Assembly (NCBI GenBank): GCA_963575745.1
Contig: CAUYUJ010019627.1
Coordinates: forward strand, 17,501-65,190
From: Prorocentrum cordatum
Taxonomy: Eukaryota > Sar > Dinophyceae > Prorocentrales > Prorocentraceae
Reading direction: 5' to 3'
Length of the DNA: 47,690 bases
The position numbers were made by a program, and so were the translations under genes. Positions 20,149 to 31,008 of the stretch are shown here, piece by piece. The first letter of the stretch is position 1; each line of letters opens with the position of its first letter. The notes below the pieces were generated by a model that saw nothing but the letters and a program-made list of their open reading frames with translations, had not been told where the DNA came from and ran no database searches.

Positions 20149-20214
20149 CGAACGGGAAAGCCCGACTCGAACGGAAGAGCCCCTCACACACGCCGACAGG
20201 GTCGGCGTTTTTTT

Positions 20215-21385
20215 AGATTTCCCTCTAAAATCCGCCTGGTGGGGAACATGCCCGACCTGATTCTGGCATTGTCTTGCTCGAGGGTCGCGACCATGGGTGC
20301 AGTCAACCCGCGCAGTCAGGATGGGCAAGTCATTGTCCCAAGGGTAACCCTTGCATCCCTGCCTCCCGGGTCCGTCCTTGGCCACTTCTGCTGGCCGCGC
20401 CCCGCTCCAAAAGCCCTGGGACGGACGGCCTCTCAAGGCCCTTGCATCCAGATCGTGCATCCTTATCATTTGGGTCGCCTGTAAGTTCAGGCGCTTGGCA
20501 GGGCAGTCGCCCGGCGGCTCCTGTGCGAAGGGTGTCAGGAGTCGTCGTTGGCGGCTGGCTACCTGCGGGTCCTTTCACAGCGCAGCCAGCGTGGACGCTT
20601 CCTGCCTGCACTTGGGTCGCGAAGGCGCCTCGGTCCGCGATGAGGTCGCAAGGGGGTTGGCCACTTTCGAGTCGGAGTTGACGCGGGGCCCTACCGTTTG
20701 AGAAAGGATTGGTACAGCGCGCCGTCCCGTTATGTCTTGATTTCTGGGTGCCGCCCGGGTAGGGAGTGAGAATGTTGTGCATCCGGGAGCATCAGGGAGC
20801 AAGGAGTGCAGCGAGGGGTGGGGAGTGGAACTCTGGGGAATGGTAGAGCCATTCAATCAATGACGCAGGGCTCCGCGCGGAGGCATGAAGTTTTTTCACA
20901 CGGCATCACTTTAATTAAGAACACGTTGCCCTAGTGCAGCGCTGCCGACGTTGATGCAGCGTTTGCGCTGTGAATTCGAGTGGCACTTACATGGCCTTCC
21001 CATGTACACAATCCCAGCCAGTAGAATCCTCGGGGAGTCGTATGGCTATGCCACCACCGCCGTCGTTTGCCTTTCCCGTCTTTGTCGCTCTCGAGCCACA
21101 TTGTGGATGTAAGCGCCACGGGACTTGGCAGGAGAAGGGGGTAGAGGGGGAGGGATGGGGGAAGCGTGAAGTCGAGACATGCGGACACAAACCTTGCCTG
21201 AACCGCCGGTCCTGCCCGCGCGAGCACTCCGGCGTCGAACCGACTCAGCAGTCCAGGGGGAGGCGAAGGAGGGCGAGGATAACGAGGACGAGGTCAATGG
21301 CTGGGAGGGGAGGCAGAGAAGGCGGCAGACATGGCTGGCCGGTAGCGTGTAGGGAGATGGGTGCCCGTGAAGGAGAGGAGGGATC
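20215..21385. other. GC-rich DNA, no recognised gene
   Basis: Overlapping ORFs on both strands, none with recognisable motifs. No repeat shared with the rest of the window was noted. Confidence 0.35.
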
Positions 21386-21388
21386 AAG

Positions 21389-21556
21389 GGTCCCAAGGAC
21401 ACACACACACATAAATACACACAAATCCCAGGCTTCCCCGTATTTTTCCACATGCTCTGGATTTTCGCCTCCCCCCCCACTTCCCATATTTTCCCATATT
21501 TTCCTGGGAGTCGACGATTACTTGTGTCTGTGTTTGTTCCCCTCCTGCAGGGAGGC
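21389..21556 (-). repeat. Dispersed repeat (CACACAGACACA family), reverse copy
   Basis: Complementary-strand copy: ACACACACATAAATACACAC, then CCCATATTTTCCCATATTTT, then GTGTCTGTGTTTG. Confidence 0.7.
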
Positions 21557-21559
21557 GGA

Positions 21560-23140
21560 GGGCGAGAATGTGTGGGTCGCGGGGGGAGGGGCACAGGCCG
21601 AGGTGGCCGGCCGCGCAGAGGGCGAGGAGCCCCGCGGTGCCGCAAGAGTCCCCCTCCGAGTTGGCGCCGAGAGAGGGGGGGCGGATGCAGCTGCGAGCAG
21701 AGGGCAGCCGAGACACGGCGGAGGGGGGCCATCATCATATCGTCATCCTCGTCCCCTCCCTCGGGGAACCACAGGTCGCATGAGCAAAGGCTCCCGGAGG
21801 TCCGCGCGGATTTCTCTCCTCGGCGCCGGAGACCCCTGGCGGCGCTTCCGGCGCCGCCCCTGGCGCGGTCCTCGCGCCAGCAAGAGGGGCCAGCGCCGAT
21901 TCCAGAAGCCCGGAGGCGCTGCCCGTGTCACTGCTGCTTGTTCCTCTACACCTTGGAGCCACGGCCTGCGCAGCCTCGGGGTGCCCGCCTGCAGTGCGAG
22001 CGCAGGCCCGCCATCCGCCCTGCTCGCCACCCGCCGTCGTGGCTCTGCTGCCCGCTGCCGCTCCGCGCCCTCGCCCGCTGTGCTCCGCTGCCTGGCGCGC
22101 CGCTGGGTGGATCAGTTCACGGCAGTCCGCCTCGCCCTCGCCCGCCGCCCTCCGGCCATGGCTCCGGCGCCCACGCTGCCGCACTTTGCCCGCACCCGTG
22201 GTCACCAGGCGGCTTGTGGCACTGGCAGCCCGCAACCGCCTGGCGCTGCCCCTTGCACCGGCAAGGCAGGAGCCGCAACTTGATGAGAATGTGCCCCCTC
22301 TGTGGCAGGGGGGCGCGAATTTGACGGAGGAGCGGAGGTCCTTTGTGACAGAGGGGCTCGTCATCCCAGTCCTCCTCGTCATGCTTCTCGAATTCGTATC
22401 TCTCATGCTAGTCCTGCTCTCATCATCTTCGCGTTGTGTTGTGTTTTTTCCATGCGCCCGTTGACAAGATCCATCACGTTCTCCTCCTTGCACCGGTATC
22501 GCGCTGGACTGCCCCCTCTCGTCGTGGGCCTCCTCGCTCTCTCCTTGTACTGGTACATCCTGCACGTCGCGTACCTTTACCTACGCCTGTACCCCTGGGT
22601 GTGGCCGCGATGCCGCCCCGCGCCCACCGATGTAGGGCGTTTCTGTTCGCGGATGCCCCGCGCGGGGCGCGTGTCCACGGGATCGCGAGCCTCGAACCCA
22701 GACCGCGAGGACGTGGGTGTGGACATGCTTCCCGCTCGTGACCTCTGGAGGGGGGGGGCTGGCAGGGCAGGGGGTTCCTCGCCGCGGAGGTCCGCTGCGG
22801 GCAGGGCCATGGAGTCTCTTTGGCGCCGCCGCCGTCGTCGTCGGCCTTCCTGGAGCCTCCAGGCGCGCCGGCTGCAGACCTGCCTGCCGCCTGCGCGGAC
22901 ACGACGGGCGCCGTGCCACGCCCTCCTCCAGGTCGCCCCCGGGGGCGCGACGGGCCATCTCGATCCCGCGCGTCGCGGCCTCGGCAGGAGAGCGCTCGAT
23001 CTCCAGGGAGGCCTCGCGAGGGCGCTCGGCCGGCCGTGCGTCGCGGGGCGCGAGCCTGCGGAGCGGGGCGGCCCAGCCGCAGCCTGCCGCACCGGCTGGG
23101 CGACCGCCGGGCCGGCGAAGGTCCGGCGCGGGGAGGTGGA
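21560..23140. other. GC-rich DNA, no recognised gene
   Basis: Long overlapping frames on both strands (for example 22302-23243 plus and 22474-23226 minus) are Arg/Pro/Ala-rich, as expected of random GC-rich DNA. A GGTCCGCGCGGATTTCTC-like motif at 21798 also occurs near 2455, 11205, 12450 and 26557. Confidence 0.35.
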
Positions 23141-23639
23141 GTCCAGGGGGCCTGCGGTCCCACAGGGTCACGAGGACGAAGTAGCGTTTTACGTCGGGCC
23201 TCTCCCTCGACAGGGGGAACATTCAAAGATGGTCAAGGGATAGTCTGGGGACGATGTTCTGATTATTTTTCCATGAAAGGGCATGGGCCCAGGGTTCTCT
23301 TTTAGTAGGTTTACCCCCCGGTTTCGACTTGAAGGGGGCCGGCGGAATTCTTGTGCGATACATTACGAGGTCGAAGGGGGCCGGCGGATTTCAATTGTGA
23401 GGACGAAGGCAATTTTTCGCCACCCCTCACGCAGATCGTGCTCTTGGAATTTTACTGCCTTTAAGGAAACCTCGATATTTCACAGGTGAAGTCCACTTTT
23501 TTCCCACATCGACTCTAAACGATAAAAACACAAGGTAAACGCGTTCGCTCGATAAATAACGAGGTACCGCGGTCTCCGGAACGGCGCTGGGAACAGAGTT
23601 TTGGACCCTTGAAGTTGCATAAGTTCGGAAATAGCAGAA

Positions 23640-23880
23640 ATCCCATGTGTTTTTGGACCCTGACCCCGCCGATCTGCGTCAGGGGTGGCGCGGAATTCCA
23701 GAAATGTGGCAAATCCCCTATGTGTTTGGACCCTGACCCCGCCGATCTGCGTGAGGGGTGGCACGGAATTCCAGAAATGTGGCAAATCCCTTGTGTTTTC
23801 GAATCCTGACCCCGCCGACCTGCGTGAGGGGTGGCACCGAATTTCAGAAATGTGGCAAGTCCCATGTGTTTTCGGACCTT
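23640..23880. repeat. 73-bp minisatellite, array 1
   Basis: Three-plus units at an exact 73-bp spacing, each with TGACCCCGCCGATCTGCGT and CAGAAATGTGGCAAATCCC. It is a contiguous tandem repeat, not separated by unique spacers. Confidence 0.9.
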
Positions 23881-23884
23881 GACT

Positions 23885-24100
23885 TCGCCCAGGAGGGCCC
23901 AGGAAGCTCCAGGAGAGCCCAGGAGAGCCCAGGAGGGCCCAGGAGAGCCCAGGAGGGCCCAGGAGGACCCAGGAGGCTCCAAGAGGCACCAGGGGGCCCA
24001 AGGAGGGCCCAGGAGAAGCTCCAGGAGGCTCCAGGAGAGCCCAGGAGGGCCCAAGAGGTCCAAGGAAGACCCAGGAGGGCCCAGGAGCCCTTACGAGGGA
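23885..24100. repeat. CCAGGAGGGC minisatellite
   Basis: Short units such as GCCCAGGAGAGCCCAGGAGG. Related arrays are at 30108-30370 and 32770-32860. Confidence 0.85.
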
Positions 24101-24990
24101 TCGTGGCCCTGGGAGCGCTGACGTAGCGTAATTTACGAGGGATCGTGGCCCTGGGAGCGCGGGTGTAGTGTAATTTAGAATTTTGGCAGGATTTCTCGAG
24201 CGAAACGCTTGTTTTTCATAATATGGTGAGGATGTCTCGAGTGAAACGGTGATTTTGCAAAATTTTGGGATGTCTCGAGCGGGGGCTTCGTGGGGGGCCA
24301 GAATTCAAAGGATGTCTCAGGCGAAATGCTTGTTTTCGCGTCCCGCTCGCAGGAATTCCAAGGATGTCTCGAGCGTGCCGCGTCCCGCGCGCAGGAATTT
24401 TGAGGATGTCCCGTAGCGCGTCCCCTTGGCACGTCCTACGGTGCGACCCCATGGCACGTCCCTTGGCACGTCGCCTGGCGCGTCCGTTGGGACGTTTCGC
24501 GGCGCGTCCTCCTGGCATGTCCCCCTGTCAATTACTATGTGTTCAGGCAGCTCGAGCTTCAGATCCAGATCAGTTCGGTCAGGACTCGGATGCAAAGGAA
24601 GACTCGATCCACGACGCTATTGAGCACAACCGCGGCATGGCACATCGCAATTCAGCACGGTGCAGCACAGCACAGCCCTCGGCACGGTACATCAAGATCG
24701 ATACAATCAGCATTGCACTTGCCCGTCACCCAATCAGGTGTCTTTGAAAACGTTGCCATGCGTTACATTTCTATATTCCTTTCCGGGTTCGTGGGTCGAT
24801 CATGTTTGCGCATTTGGGGGGTGTGTTTCGAGTTTATTGGGCATATTTTTTCACCCAACATCCCCCCCTTGTAGGGGGACGCGCCCGACGTAAGCCCAGG
24901 GGGCATGCGGTCCCACAGGATCACGAGGACGCAGTAGCGTTCCGGGGGCGCGCCTCTGCTTCCCCGTCAGCGGCGCCGTAACGGGTACTC

Positions 24991-25113
24991 ACTAACGGGT
25001 ACTTTGGAAAATTTCCGAAAGTTGCCACTTTAGGGCCTCTTTGTGGCACTGCAGCGTTGCCCACATCGGGGAGGGTTGGGTTTGCAGGGTCACTGGCCAA
25101 AGTACCCGTTGGT
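24991..25113. repeat. Small foldback with 17-bp arms
   Basis: AACGGGTACTTTGG (24994-25007) faces CCAAAGTACCCGTT (25097-25110) perfectly; arms extend to 17 bp with one mismatch. Confidence 0.6.
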
Positions 25114-25183
25114 GGAGTCCCCGTTAGAGGGGCGCTGACCCCGCCTCTCGGCCCACCTTTTTGGCCCGAGCCGCCTCTGCTTC

Positions 25184-25360
25184 TCACCACCCACCAAACC
25201 ACCCCAACCCAACCCGAAGGCCCAAATCTATCCTCGATTTCCAGTGGGGGGGGGGTCGGGGAACGTTGAAAAAACACATGGTATCCGTACCCCCCCCCAA
25301 CCCGAAATTCGGGTCAAATTCGGGTCTTCGGGTTGGGTTGGGGTGGTCTGGTAGGTAGTC
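25184..25360. mobile_element. TIR element (TCACCACCCACC family), copy flanked by a longer direct repeat
   Basis: 177 bp. Flanking hexamers are TGCTTC and AGCTTC (5 of 6 agree). In addition a direct repeat of about 35 bp, containing CTCGGCCCACCTTTTTGGCC, lies on both sides (from about 25139 and from about 25367). The insertion is therefore embedded in a duplicated host segment. Confidence 0.75.
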
Positions 25361-25479
25361 AGCTTCCCCGCCTCTCGGCCCACCTTTTTGGCCCGAGCCG
25401 CGGGCCCTGGGCCTCAGGACTTCGGCGTCGAGGGGGGCTCCCCAGGGGCTCTTTGCGCCCCTTGTCGCGCGTTCCATCG

Positions 25480-25695
25480 CATCCTTCTCCTCCTCCTACT
25501 CCTCCTCCTCCTCCATTTCCTCCTCCTCCTCCATTTCCTCCTCTTCCTCCTCCTCTTCCTCCATTTCCTCCTCCTCCTCCCCCTCCTCCTCCATTTCCTC
25601 CTCCTCCTCTTCCTCCTCCTCCTTATTCTCTTCCTCCTCCTCCTCCTCCTCCTCCTCCTCCTCCTCCTCCTCCTCCTCCTCCTTCCTGTTCGCCT
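25480..25695. repeat. (CTC)n tract
   Basis: CTCCTCCATTTCCTCCTCCT-like degenerate units, then pure CTC. Immediately followed by a fragment of the CCCAGACATC family (25705-25775). Confidence 0.9.
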
Positions 25696-25834
25696 TCTGG
25701 GGGGGGCCTTGCCAGGCCTGGGGCCCGTCAAGAAGCGGCTCGGGACGAGAAGCCCGTCCTGGGGGAGCGGGTCCATGCTTTCGCTTGCCCGCGCTGCGCA
25801 GAAGAAGTCGGGGTTGGAGTTTTGTCAGGGGGCG

Positions 25835-25985
25835 AGAAAACACACAGACACAATTAATCGCCGATTCCCCAGAAGATATTGGAACATATGGGAATTGGGC
25901 GGGAAGACAGAAACCCAGAAAATATGTGAAAATATGGGGCATCTTTTAATTTGTGTGTATTTATTTGTGTGTCCTGGGGCCCCTT
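25835..25985 (+). repeat. Dispersed repeat of about 155 bp (CACACAGACACA family), copy 2
   Basis: Closely similar to the copy at 2828, with the same order of motifs and the same end CCTGGGGCCCCTTCAA. Confidence 0.75.
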
Positions 25986-26084
25986 CAAGTTCTCTCGGCG
26001 CTCCAGTGCCCGAAGGCCGAGACCAGCGAACCTCCAGCCTCGAACACGAGCCACGCCTCGAACCTGACTCTGGAGCCTCGAAGC

Positions 26085-26240
26085 TGGAACCGTGAGTCGG
26101 ACCCTCGAGCATCGAACCCCGAGCCTCCAGCCTCGAGCCCCGAGCCCCGAGCATCGAGTCCCGAGCCTCGGACCTCGAGCCTCGGTCGTCGAACCCCGAG
26201 CCCCGAGCCTTGAACCCCGCGCCTCGAGCCTCGACCATGG
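26085..26240. repeat. CGAGCCT heptamer array
   Basis: Degenerate 7-bp units (CGAGCCTCGAGCCCCGAGC). Confidence 0.8.
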
Positions 26241-26465
26241 AGCCCCCGAGCCTTGAGTCTGATCCTGGCCCCCCGGCGGCGGGGGGGCGGGCGGCGCAGG
26301 GGACCCATCTGGCCGCCGAAGGCCGCAGCCGCCAGGGGCCGACGCGCGCGCCAGCTGAGCCGCATCGCGCCGGCCCGCCTTCTTTCTCTCCAGGCCTCCG
26401 TCGTGGAGGGCCTACGCCCCGAGAGCGTGCCACTGCTTGCAAAGAGTGCATATTGTTTACACACG

Positions 26466-26520
26466 TACATATATATATATAGATATCTATATAGATATCT
26501 ATATATATATATATAGAGAT
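26466..26520. repeat. (TA)n with GATATC steps
   Basis: ATATATAGATATCTATATAG repeated; strongly self-complementary. Confidence 0.85.
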
Positions 26521-26733
26521 CGAGGGGGGAAGAATTGCATGAACATAAACTTGTAGCGGATTTCTTGGATCTGCGCTGGACCCCCCTTCTTGTGAAAATG
26601 GCCTGCTCGCACACGTCCGACGGACATGTGTTTGTGCCTCAGTGTACGTCATATTCATGTGTTGATTTATCCGTTAGGGCTTCGCCCTATGCCGCCCGCC
26701 CCCTGTCTCGGATAATGGAAGATGCAAAAGCTA

Positions 26734-26920
26734 TGATGGGCTTGTTTTCCACCACCACCACCATAAGTTGGAGGGGGAGGGGGTCCTCCTCCTCCTCCTC
26801 CTCCTCCTCCTCCTCCTCCTCCTCCTCCTCCTCTTCCTCCTCCTCCTCCTCCTCCTCCTCCTCCTCCTCCTCCCTCCCCCCTCCAACTTATGGTGGTGGT
26901 GGTGGAAAACAAGCCCATCA
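26734..26920. mobile_element. Foldback element with CTC core (TGATGGGC family), copy C
   Basis: The arms exceed 40 bp (TGATGGGCTTGTTTTCCACC at the left, its complement at the right) around a (CTC)n core. A perfect 5-bp target duplication AGCTA flanks it (26729-26733 and 26921-26925). This is the best-preserved copy and shows the family transposes as a unit. Confidence 0.85.
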
Positions 26921-27089
26921 AGCTAAATCATGAGGTCTGGGCGCCGCCGTGAAGCAGTGTCGGGACCTGTTTGTTCCCGGAAAGGGCGCAGGCCCAGGGT
27001 TCTCTCTCAGCTGTTTACCCCCGGATCTGACGGGAAGAGGGCCGGCGGATTTCTTCTGCGATAAATAACGAGTGGGAAGAGGGCCGGCG

Positions 27090-27500
27090 AATTAAAATTT
27101 GAGGATGTCTCGAGCGAAACGCTTGTTTTCATAATTGATTGAGGATGTCTCGAGCGAAACGCTTGTTTTGTGTTATAGATTGTCCTCTCCTGGGGACCTG
27201 AATTCTGAGGACCTCTCAAGTGGATTGCTTGTTTTCACGTGCCCAGGTCTTGAGGATGTATCGAGCGAGACGCTTGGTTTCACCCCTCCAGGTGGCCCAG
27301 ACAGATGTCTAGCATGAGGATTAGTTGAGGATGTCTCGAACCAGAGGCTTGTTTTCACGTGTCCAGGTCGCCCAGGCGGATGTCTAGCATGAGCATTTGT
27401 TGAGGATGTCTCGAGCGAGACGCTTGTTTGCACGTGTCCAGGTTGCCCAGGCTGATGTCTAGCATGAGGATGTGCTGACAACGTCTTGAGCGAAACGCGT
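27090..27500. repeat. GATGTCTCGAGCG tandem array
   Basis: Degenerate units with GAGGATGTCTCGAGCGAAAC, GCTTGTTTTCACGTG and GTCCAGGTCGCCCAGGC. Other arrays of this family: 24185-24410 and 29600-30070. Confidence 0.85.
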
Positions 27501-27584
27501 GTTTTCACATGTCCAGGTCGCCCAGGCACAGCACAGCCCTCGGCACGGTACATCAAGATCGATACCCTTAGCATTGCAGCCTGG

Positions 27585-28420
27585 CATGTTGCCTGGCACG
27601 TTCCGCGGAGCGTCCCGTGGCGAGTCCCCCTGGCACGTCGCGCGGTGCACGTCCATTGGCACGTTCCGTAGCGCGTCCCCTTGGCACGTCCCGCGGTGCG
27701 TGCCCATGGCACGTCCCCTGGCACGTCGCCTGGCGCGTCCCTTGGGACGTTCCGCGGCGCGTCCTCTTGGCATGTTCCCTCTGTCGATTAGTTCTGGGGC
27801 AGCTACCATCTGCTCAGGCAGCTCGAGCTTACGATCCAGATCAGTTCGGTGAGGACTCGGATGCCAGGGAGGACTCGATCCACAACGCTATATAGAGCAC
27901 AATCGCGGCATGGCACATCGCAGTTCAGCACGGCCCAGCACAGCACAGCCGTCGGCACGGTACATCAAGATCGATACACTCAATTATGCACCTTGGCACC
28001 TTCCTTGGCGCGTTCCGTGGCGAGTCCACCTGGCACGTCGCGCGGCGCGTCCCCTGGCACGTCCCTCGGCACGTCCATTGGCACGTTCCGTAGCGCGTCC
28101 CCTTGGCACGTCCCGCGGTGCGTGCCCATGGCACGTCCCCTGGCACGTCGCCTGGCGCGTCCCTTGGGACGTTCCGCGGCGCGTCCTCCTGGCATGTTCC
28201 CTCTGTCGATTAGTTCTGGGGCAGCTACCATCTGCTCAGGCAGCTCGAGCTTACGCTCCAGATCAGTTCGGTGAGGACTCGGATGCCAGGGAGGACTCGA
28301 TCCACAACGCTATATAGAGCACAATCGCGGCATGGCACATCGCAGTTCAGCACGGCCCAGCACAGCACAGCCGTCGGCACAGTACATCATCATCGATACA
28401 TTCAGCATTGCATGTGCCCG
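27585..28420. repeat. 422-bp tandem duplication of a GGCACGTC-rich unit
   Basis: Two large units offset by 422 bp (GTCGATTAGTTCTGGGGCAG at 27783 and again at 28205). A single related unit is at 24420-24740. Within each unit GGCACGTC/GGCGCGTC decamers are themselves repeated. Confidence 0.9.
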
Positions 28421-28499
28421 TCGCCCAATCAGGTGTCTTTGAAATGTTGCAGTGCCTTACATTTCTATATTCCTTTCCGGGTTCGTGGGTCGATCATGT

Positions 28500-29160
28500 T
28501 TTTCGACCCTGACCCTAGGGATCTGCGTGAGGGGTGCCACCGAATTTCAGAAATGCACCAATTCCCATGTGCTTTTGACCCTGACCCTCAGGTCTGCGTG
28601 AGGGGTGCCGCCGAATTTCAGAAATGTAGCAAATCCTTTGTGTTTTTAGACCCTCACCCTGTCGATCCCTGTGAGGGGTGCCACCGAATTTCAGAAATGT
28701 GGCAAATCTCATGTGTTTGTACCCTGACCCCACCGATTTGCGTGAGGGGTGCCAGCGAATTTATGAAATGTGGCAAATCCTGTGTGTTTTTGCACCCTGA
28801 TCCCCCCGATCTGCGTGAGGGGTGTCAGCGAATTTAAGAAATGTGCAAATCGTGTGTGTGTGTGTGTGTGTGTGTGTGAGTGTGTGTGTGTGTGTACGTT
28901 TGCACCCTGACCCTGCCGATCTGCGTGAGAGGCGCCACCGAATGTCAGACATGTGGCAAATCCACTGTTTTTTTGGACCCTGACCCCGCCGATCTGCATG
29001 AAGGGGTGCCAGCAAATTTCAGAAATGTTGCAAATCCCATGTGTTTTGGACCCTGACCCCGCCGATCTGCGTGAGGGGTGCCAGCAATTTTCAGAAATGT
29101 GGCAAATCCTTTTTGTTTTTGGATCCTGACCCCGCTGGTCTGCGTGAGGGGTGTGAATTT
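28500..29160. repeat. 73-bp minisatellite, array 2
   Basis: About nine units of the same repeat as 23640-23880, one interrupted by (TG)n (28852-28897). Confidence 0.9.
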
Positions 29161-29389
29161 TGGCCCACACCAATCCAGACAAGTGCTAAACCTGCCCGTT
29201 TGGGCCTCCCCCCCCTCGCGCAGTCCATCACCAAGGAACAGGAAGCAGCAAGAAGCAGAACTGTAACAGTGGAAGCTGGAAGCTGCAACTGGCACAGGAA
29301 ACTGCGAACCTTCGTCCTACAGCCTGGAGGCCCCACAAGGGGGCCGGCGAATTTATTCCCCATATCCTAAGATGGGGTTATTGTTATTA

Positions 29390-29580
29390 TTTGGACGCCT
29401 CCTACTACTCCTCCTTCCTCTTCTCCTTCTCCTCCCCTCTCCTCCTCATACCCAGACTTACTCATACACAGACTGACTTTCACTCAGACTTACAGATACC
29501 CAGATTTACTCATGCACAAAATCATTCTTACTCAGACGTGCTCATACTCAGACCTACTCCTATTCAGACTTACTCATGGT
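29390..29580. repeat. ACTCAGACTTACTCAT tandem array
   Basis: Degenerate units of 16-20 bp after a short CTC tract. Confidence 0.75.
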
Positions 29581-29589
29581 GAGACTCAC

Positions 29590-30070
29590 GCACGCCCCGT
29601 TCGCGGCCGTTTTGTGGGGATGCCTCAAGCGGTTTGCTTGTTTTCTGTCCCAACATCCTTCGCTTTCGGAGCAGATTGTGAGGATGTCTCAGGCGGGGTG
29701 CTGGTTTCTGCTCCCCCTGAGGGGAGCCGCCAGGGGTTATCTCACGGTCCCGTTCTCGGCCCTTTTGTGGGGATGTCTCAAGCGGTTTGCTTGTTTTCTG
29801 TCTCAACATCCTTCGATTTCGGAGCAGAATTGGGGGATGTCGCAGGCGAGGCGCTCATTTTCACCCCCTTTTAAGGGGAGCCGCCATGGGTTATCTCACG
29901 GTCCCGTTCGCGGCCGTTTTGTGGGGATGTCTCAAGCGGTTTGCTTGTTTCCTGTCCCAATAGCCTTCGCTTCCGGAGCAGAATCGGAGGACGTCTCGAG
30001 CGAGGCGCTCATTTTCACCCCCCAGGTGGGCCAGATTTTGAGGATGTCTCGATCGGTTTGCTTGTTTTGG
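29590..30070. repeat. Tandem array of about 150-bp units with GATGTCTCAAGCGG
   Basis: Nearly three units, each with GGTCCCGTTCGCGGCCGTTT, GGGGATGTCTCAAGCGGTTT, CAACATCCTTCG and a second GATGTCTC half. Confidence 0.8.
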
Positions 30071-30107
30071 TGGTCAGGCTGGTGGGCGCAGATTCTTTTC
30101 AGGATGC

Positions 30108-30370
30108 CACATGAGGCTCCAACAGGCTCCAGGAGGCCCCAGGAGACCACATGATGTCCCAGGATACATCAGGAGGCCACACAAAGACTCAAGAGGCCAC
30201 AAGATGTCCCAAGAGGCTCCAGGAGGCCCCAGGAAGCTCCAGAAGGCTTCAGGAAGCCACAGGAGGCCCCAGGAGGCCACAGGAAGCGCCAGGAGGCTTC
30301 GGAAGGCAACAGGAGGCTCCGAGAGGCCCCAGGAGCAGGAGGCCTCAGAAGGCAACAGGAGTGGCTCCAA
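30108..30370. repeat. GGCTCCAGGAGGCCCC minisatellite
   Basis: Units of 10-12 bp. Ends where the unrecognised ORF and RT fossil block begins; the same array type resumes at 32770. Confidence 0.85.
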
Positions 30371-30486
30371 TCCCATGTGTTTTATTACGTATGCTCCTAT
30401 CGATTGGGCCTCACCTGAGGCACGATTCCTTGATGTTGCACGTATGTTTCTGCATATTGTCCTTCTCCTATGTACACAACCCTAGC

Positions 30487-31008
30487 ATGTGGAGGATCTT
30501 CTTCCGATGGGCCGAATGGTATGTGCTGGACGCCATCGGTCTCAAGCGTGCCTATCAGGAAGATGTTTGGCGCGAGCGGCTCCTGAGGCGGGCTCAGGCT
30601 GTGGTGGTCAAGCCCTCGGCCCCCAGGATCCCGAGGATGGCAGCTGCCTCCTCCTGGAACCATCGAGTGGCCATGGCGTTCATGGACGCTACGCAGACTG
30701 ACCTCGTGCTGATTAGGCTGAGTGCGCTGAAGGCGCTCGATTTTCGGGCCGACGCCAGGCGGGAGACTGCGCAGGCCCGCATCATTTCGCTGGGTCTGGC
30801 GCAGGCGGCAGTATTCATGGACGAGCCCCAGCGGCAGCTGCAGGTGGCGAACTACAACGCCAGACCCATAGCCGACAGTTTCGTGCAGCAGGTCGCTGGC
30901 GAGATCACAGGGGGGTTCGCAGGCTGGGCTGCCGAGCGCCATGCTAGCGGGCCGCTGGGCGACGAACCTACGGACGCGCCGCTCGACTGGCCAGCCGATC
31001 GGGGCTAG
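30487..31008 (+). CDS. Unrecognised ORF, 173 residues
   Basis: Starts MWRIFFRWAEWYVLDAIG and ends in PLDWPADRG. The composition is protein-like (Arg/Ala/Leu-rich, helical stretches such as QEDVWRERLLRRAQ, a run RRETAQARIISLGLAQAAVF) rather than repeat-like, unlike most frames nearby. I do not recognise a domain. A decayed RT follows about 300 bp downstream in another frame, so it may be the 5' ORF of that element; it could also be an exon. Alternatively it is a chance open frame in GC-rich DNA. The ATG at 30487 is the first that excludes the upstream minisatellite. Confidence 0.35.
   Translation: MWRIFFRWAEWYVLDAIGLKRAYQEDVWRERLLRRAQAVVVKPSAPRIPRMAAASSWNHRVAMAFMDATQTDLVLIRLSALKALDFRADARRETAQARIISLGLAQAAVFMDEPQRQLQVANYNARPIADSFVQQVAGEITGGFAGWAAERHASGPLGDEPTDAPLDWPADRG

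Larger units (their letters stand above)
23193..24889. mobile_element. 1.7-kb TIR element built of minisatellites, GTCGGGCC family
   Basis: TTAC-GTCGGGCC at the left and GCGCCCGAC-GTAA at the right. Both ends carry the family's inner palindrome and the left carries its subterminal motif. Inside, in order: a module with GGGCCGGCGG (about 23265-23410), three 73-bp repeats (23640-23880), a CCAGGAGGGC minisatellite (23885-24100), GATGTCTCGAGCG repeats (24185-24410) and a GGCACGTC-rich unit (24420-24740). No transposase is visible. A 46-bp direct repeat with three mismatches flanks the element (23143-23188 and 24897-24942). Confidence 0.6.

Noticed and set aside
20190-20214. Perfect 8-bp hairpin (ACGCCGAC, AGG, GTCGGCGT) followed by seven T, resembling a bacterial terminator
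   Set aside because: The context is eukaryotic nuclear DNA and no gene ends there. A Pol III stop is possible but no Pol III gene is visible upstream.
22302-23243. Long open frames on both strands (313, 250 and 213 codons)
   Set aside because: They overlap on opposite strands, are Arg/Pro/Ala-rich and carry no motif; GC-rich DNA readily gives such frames.
23640-23880. Regular 73-bp repeats considered as a CRISPR array
   Set aside because: Units are contiguous with no unique spacers, and the genome is eukaryotic.
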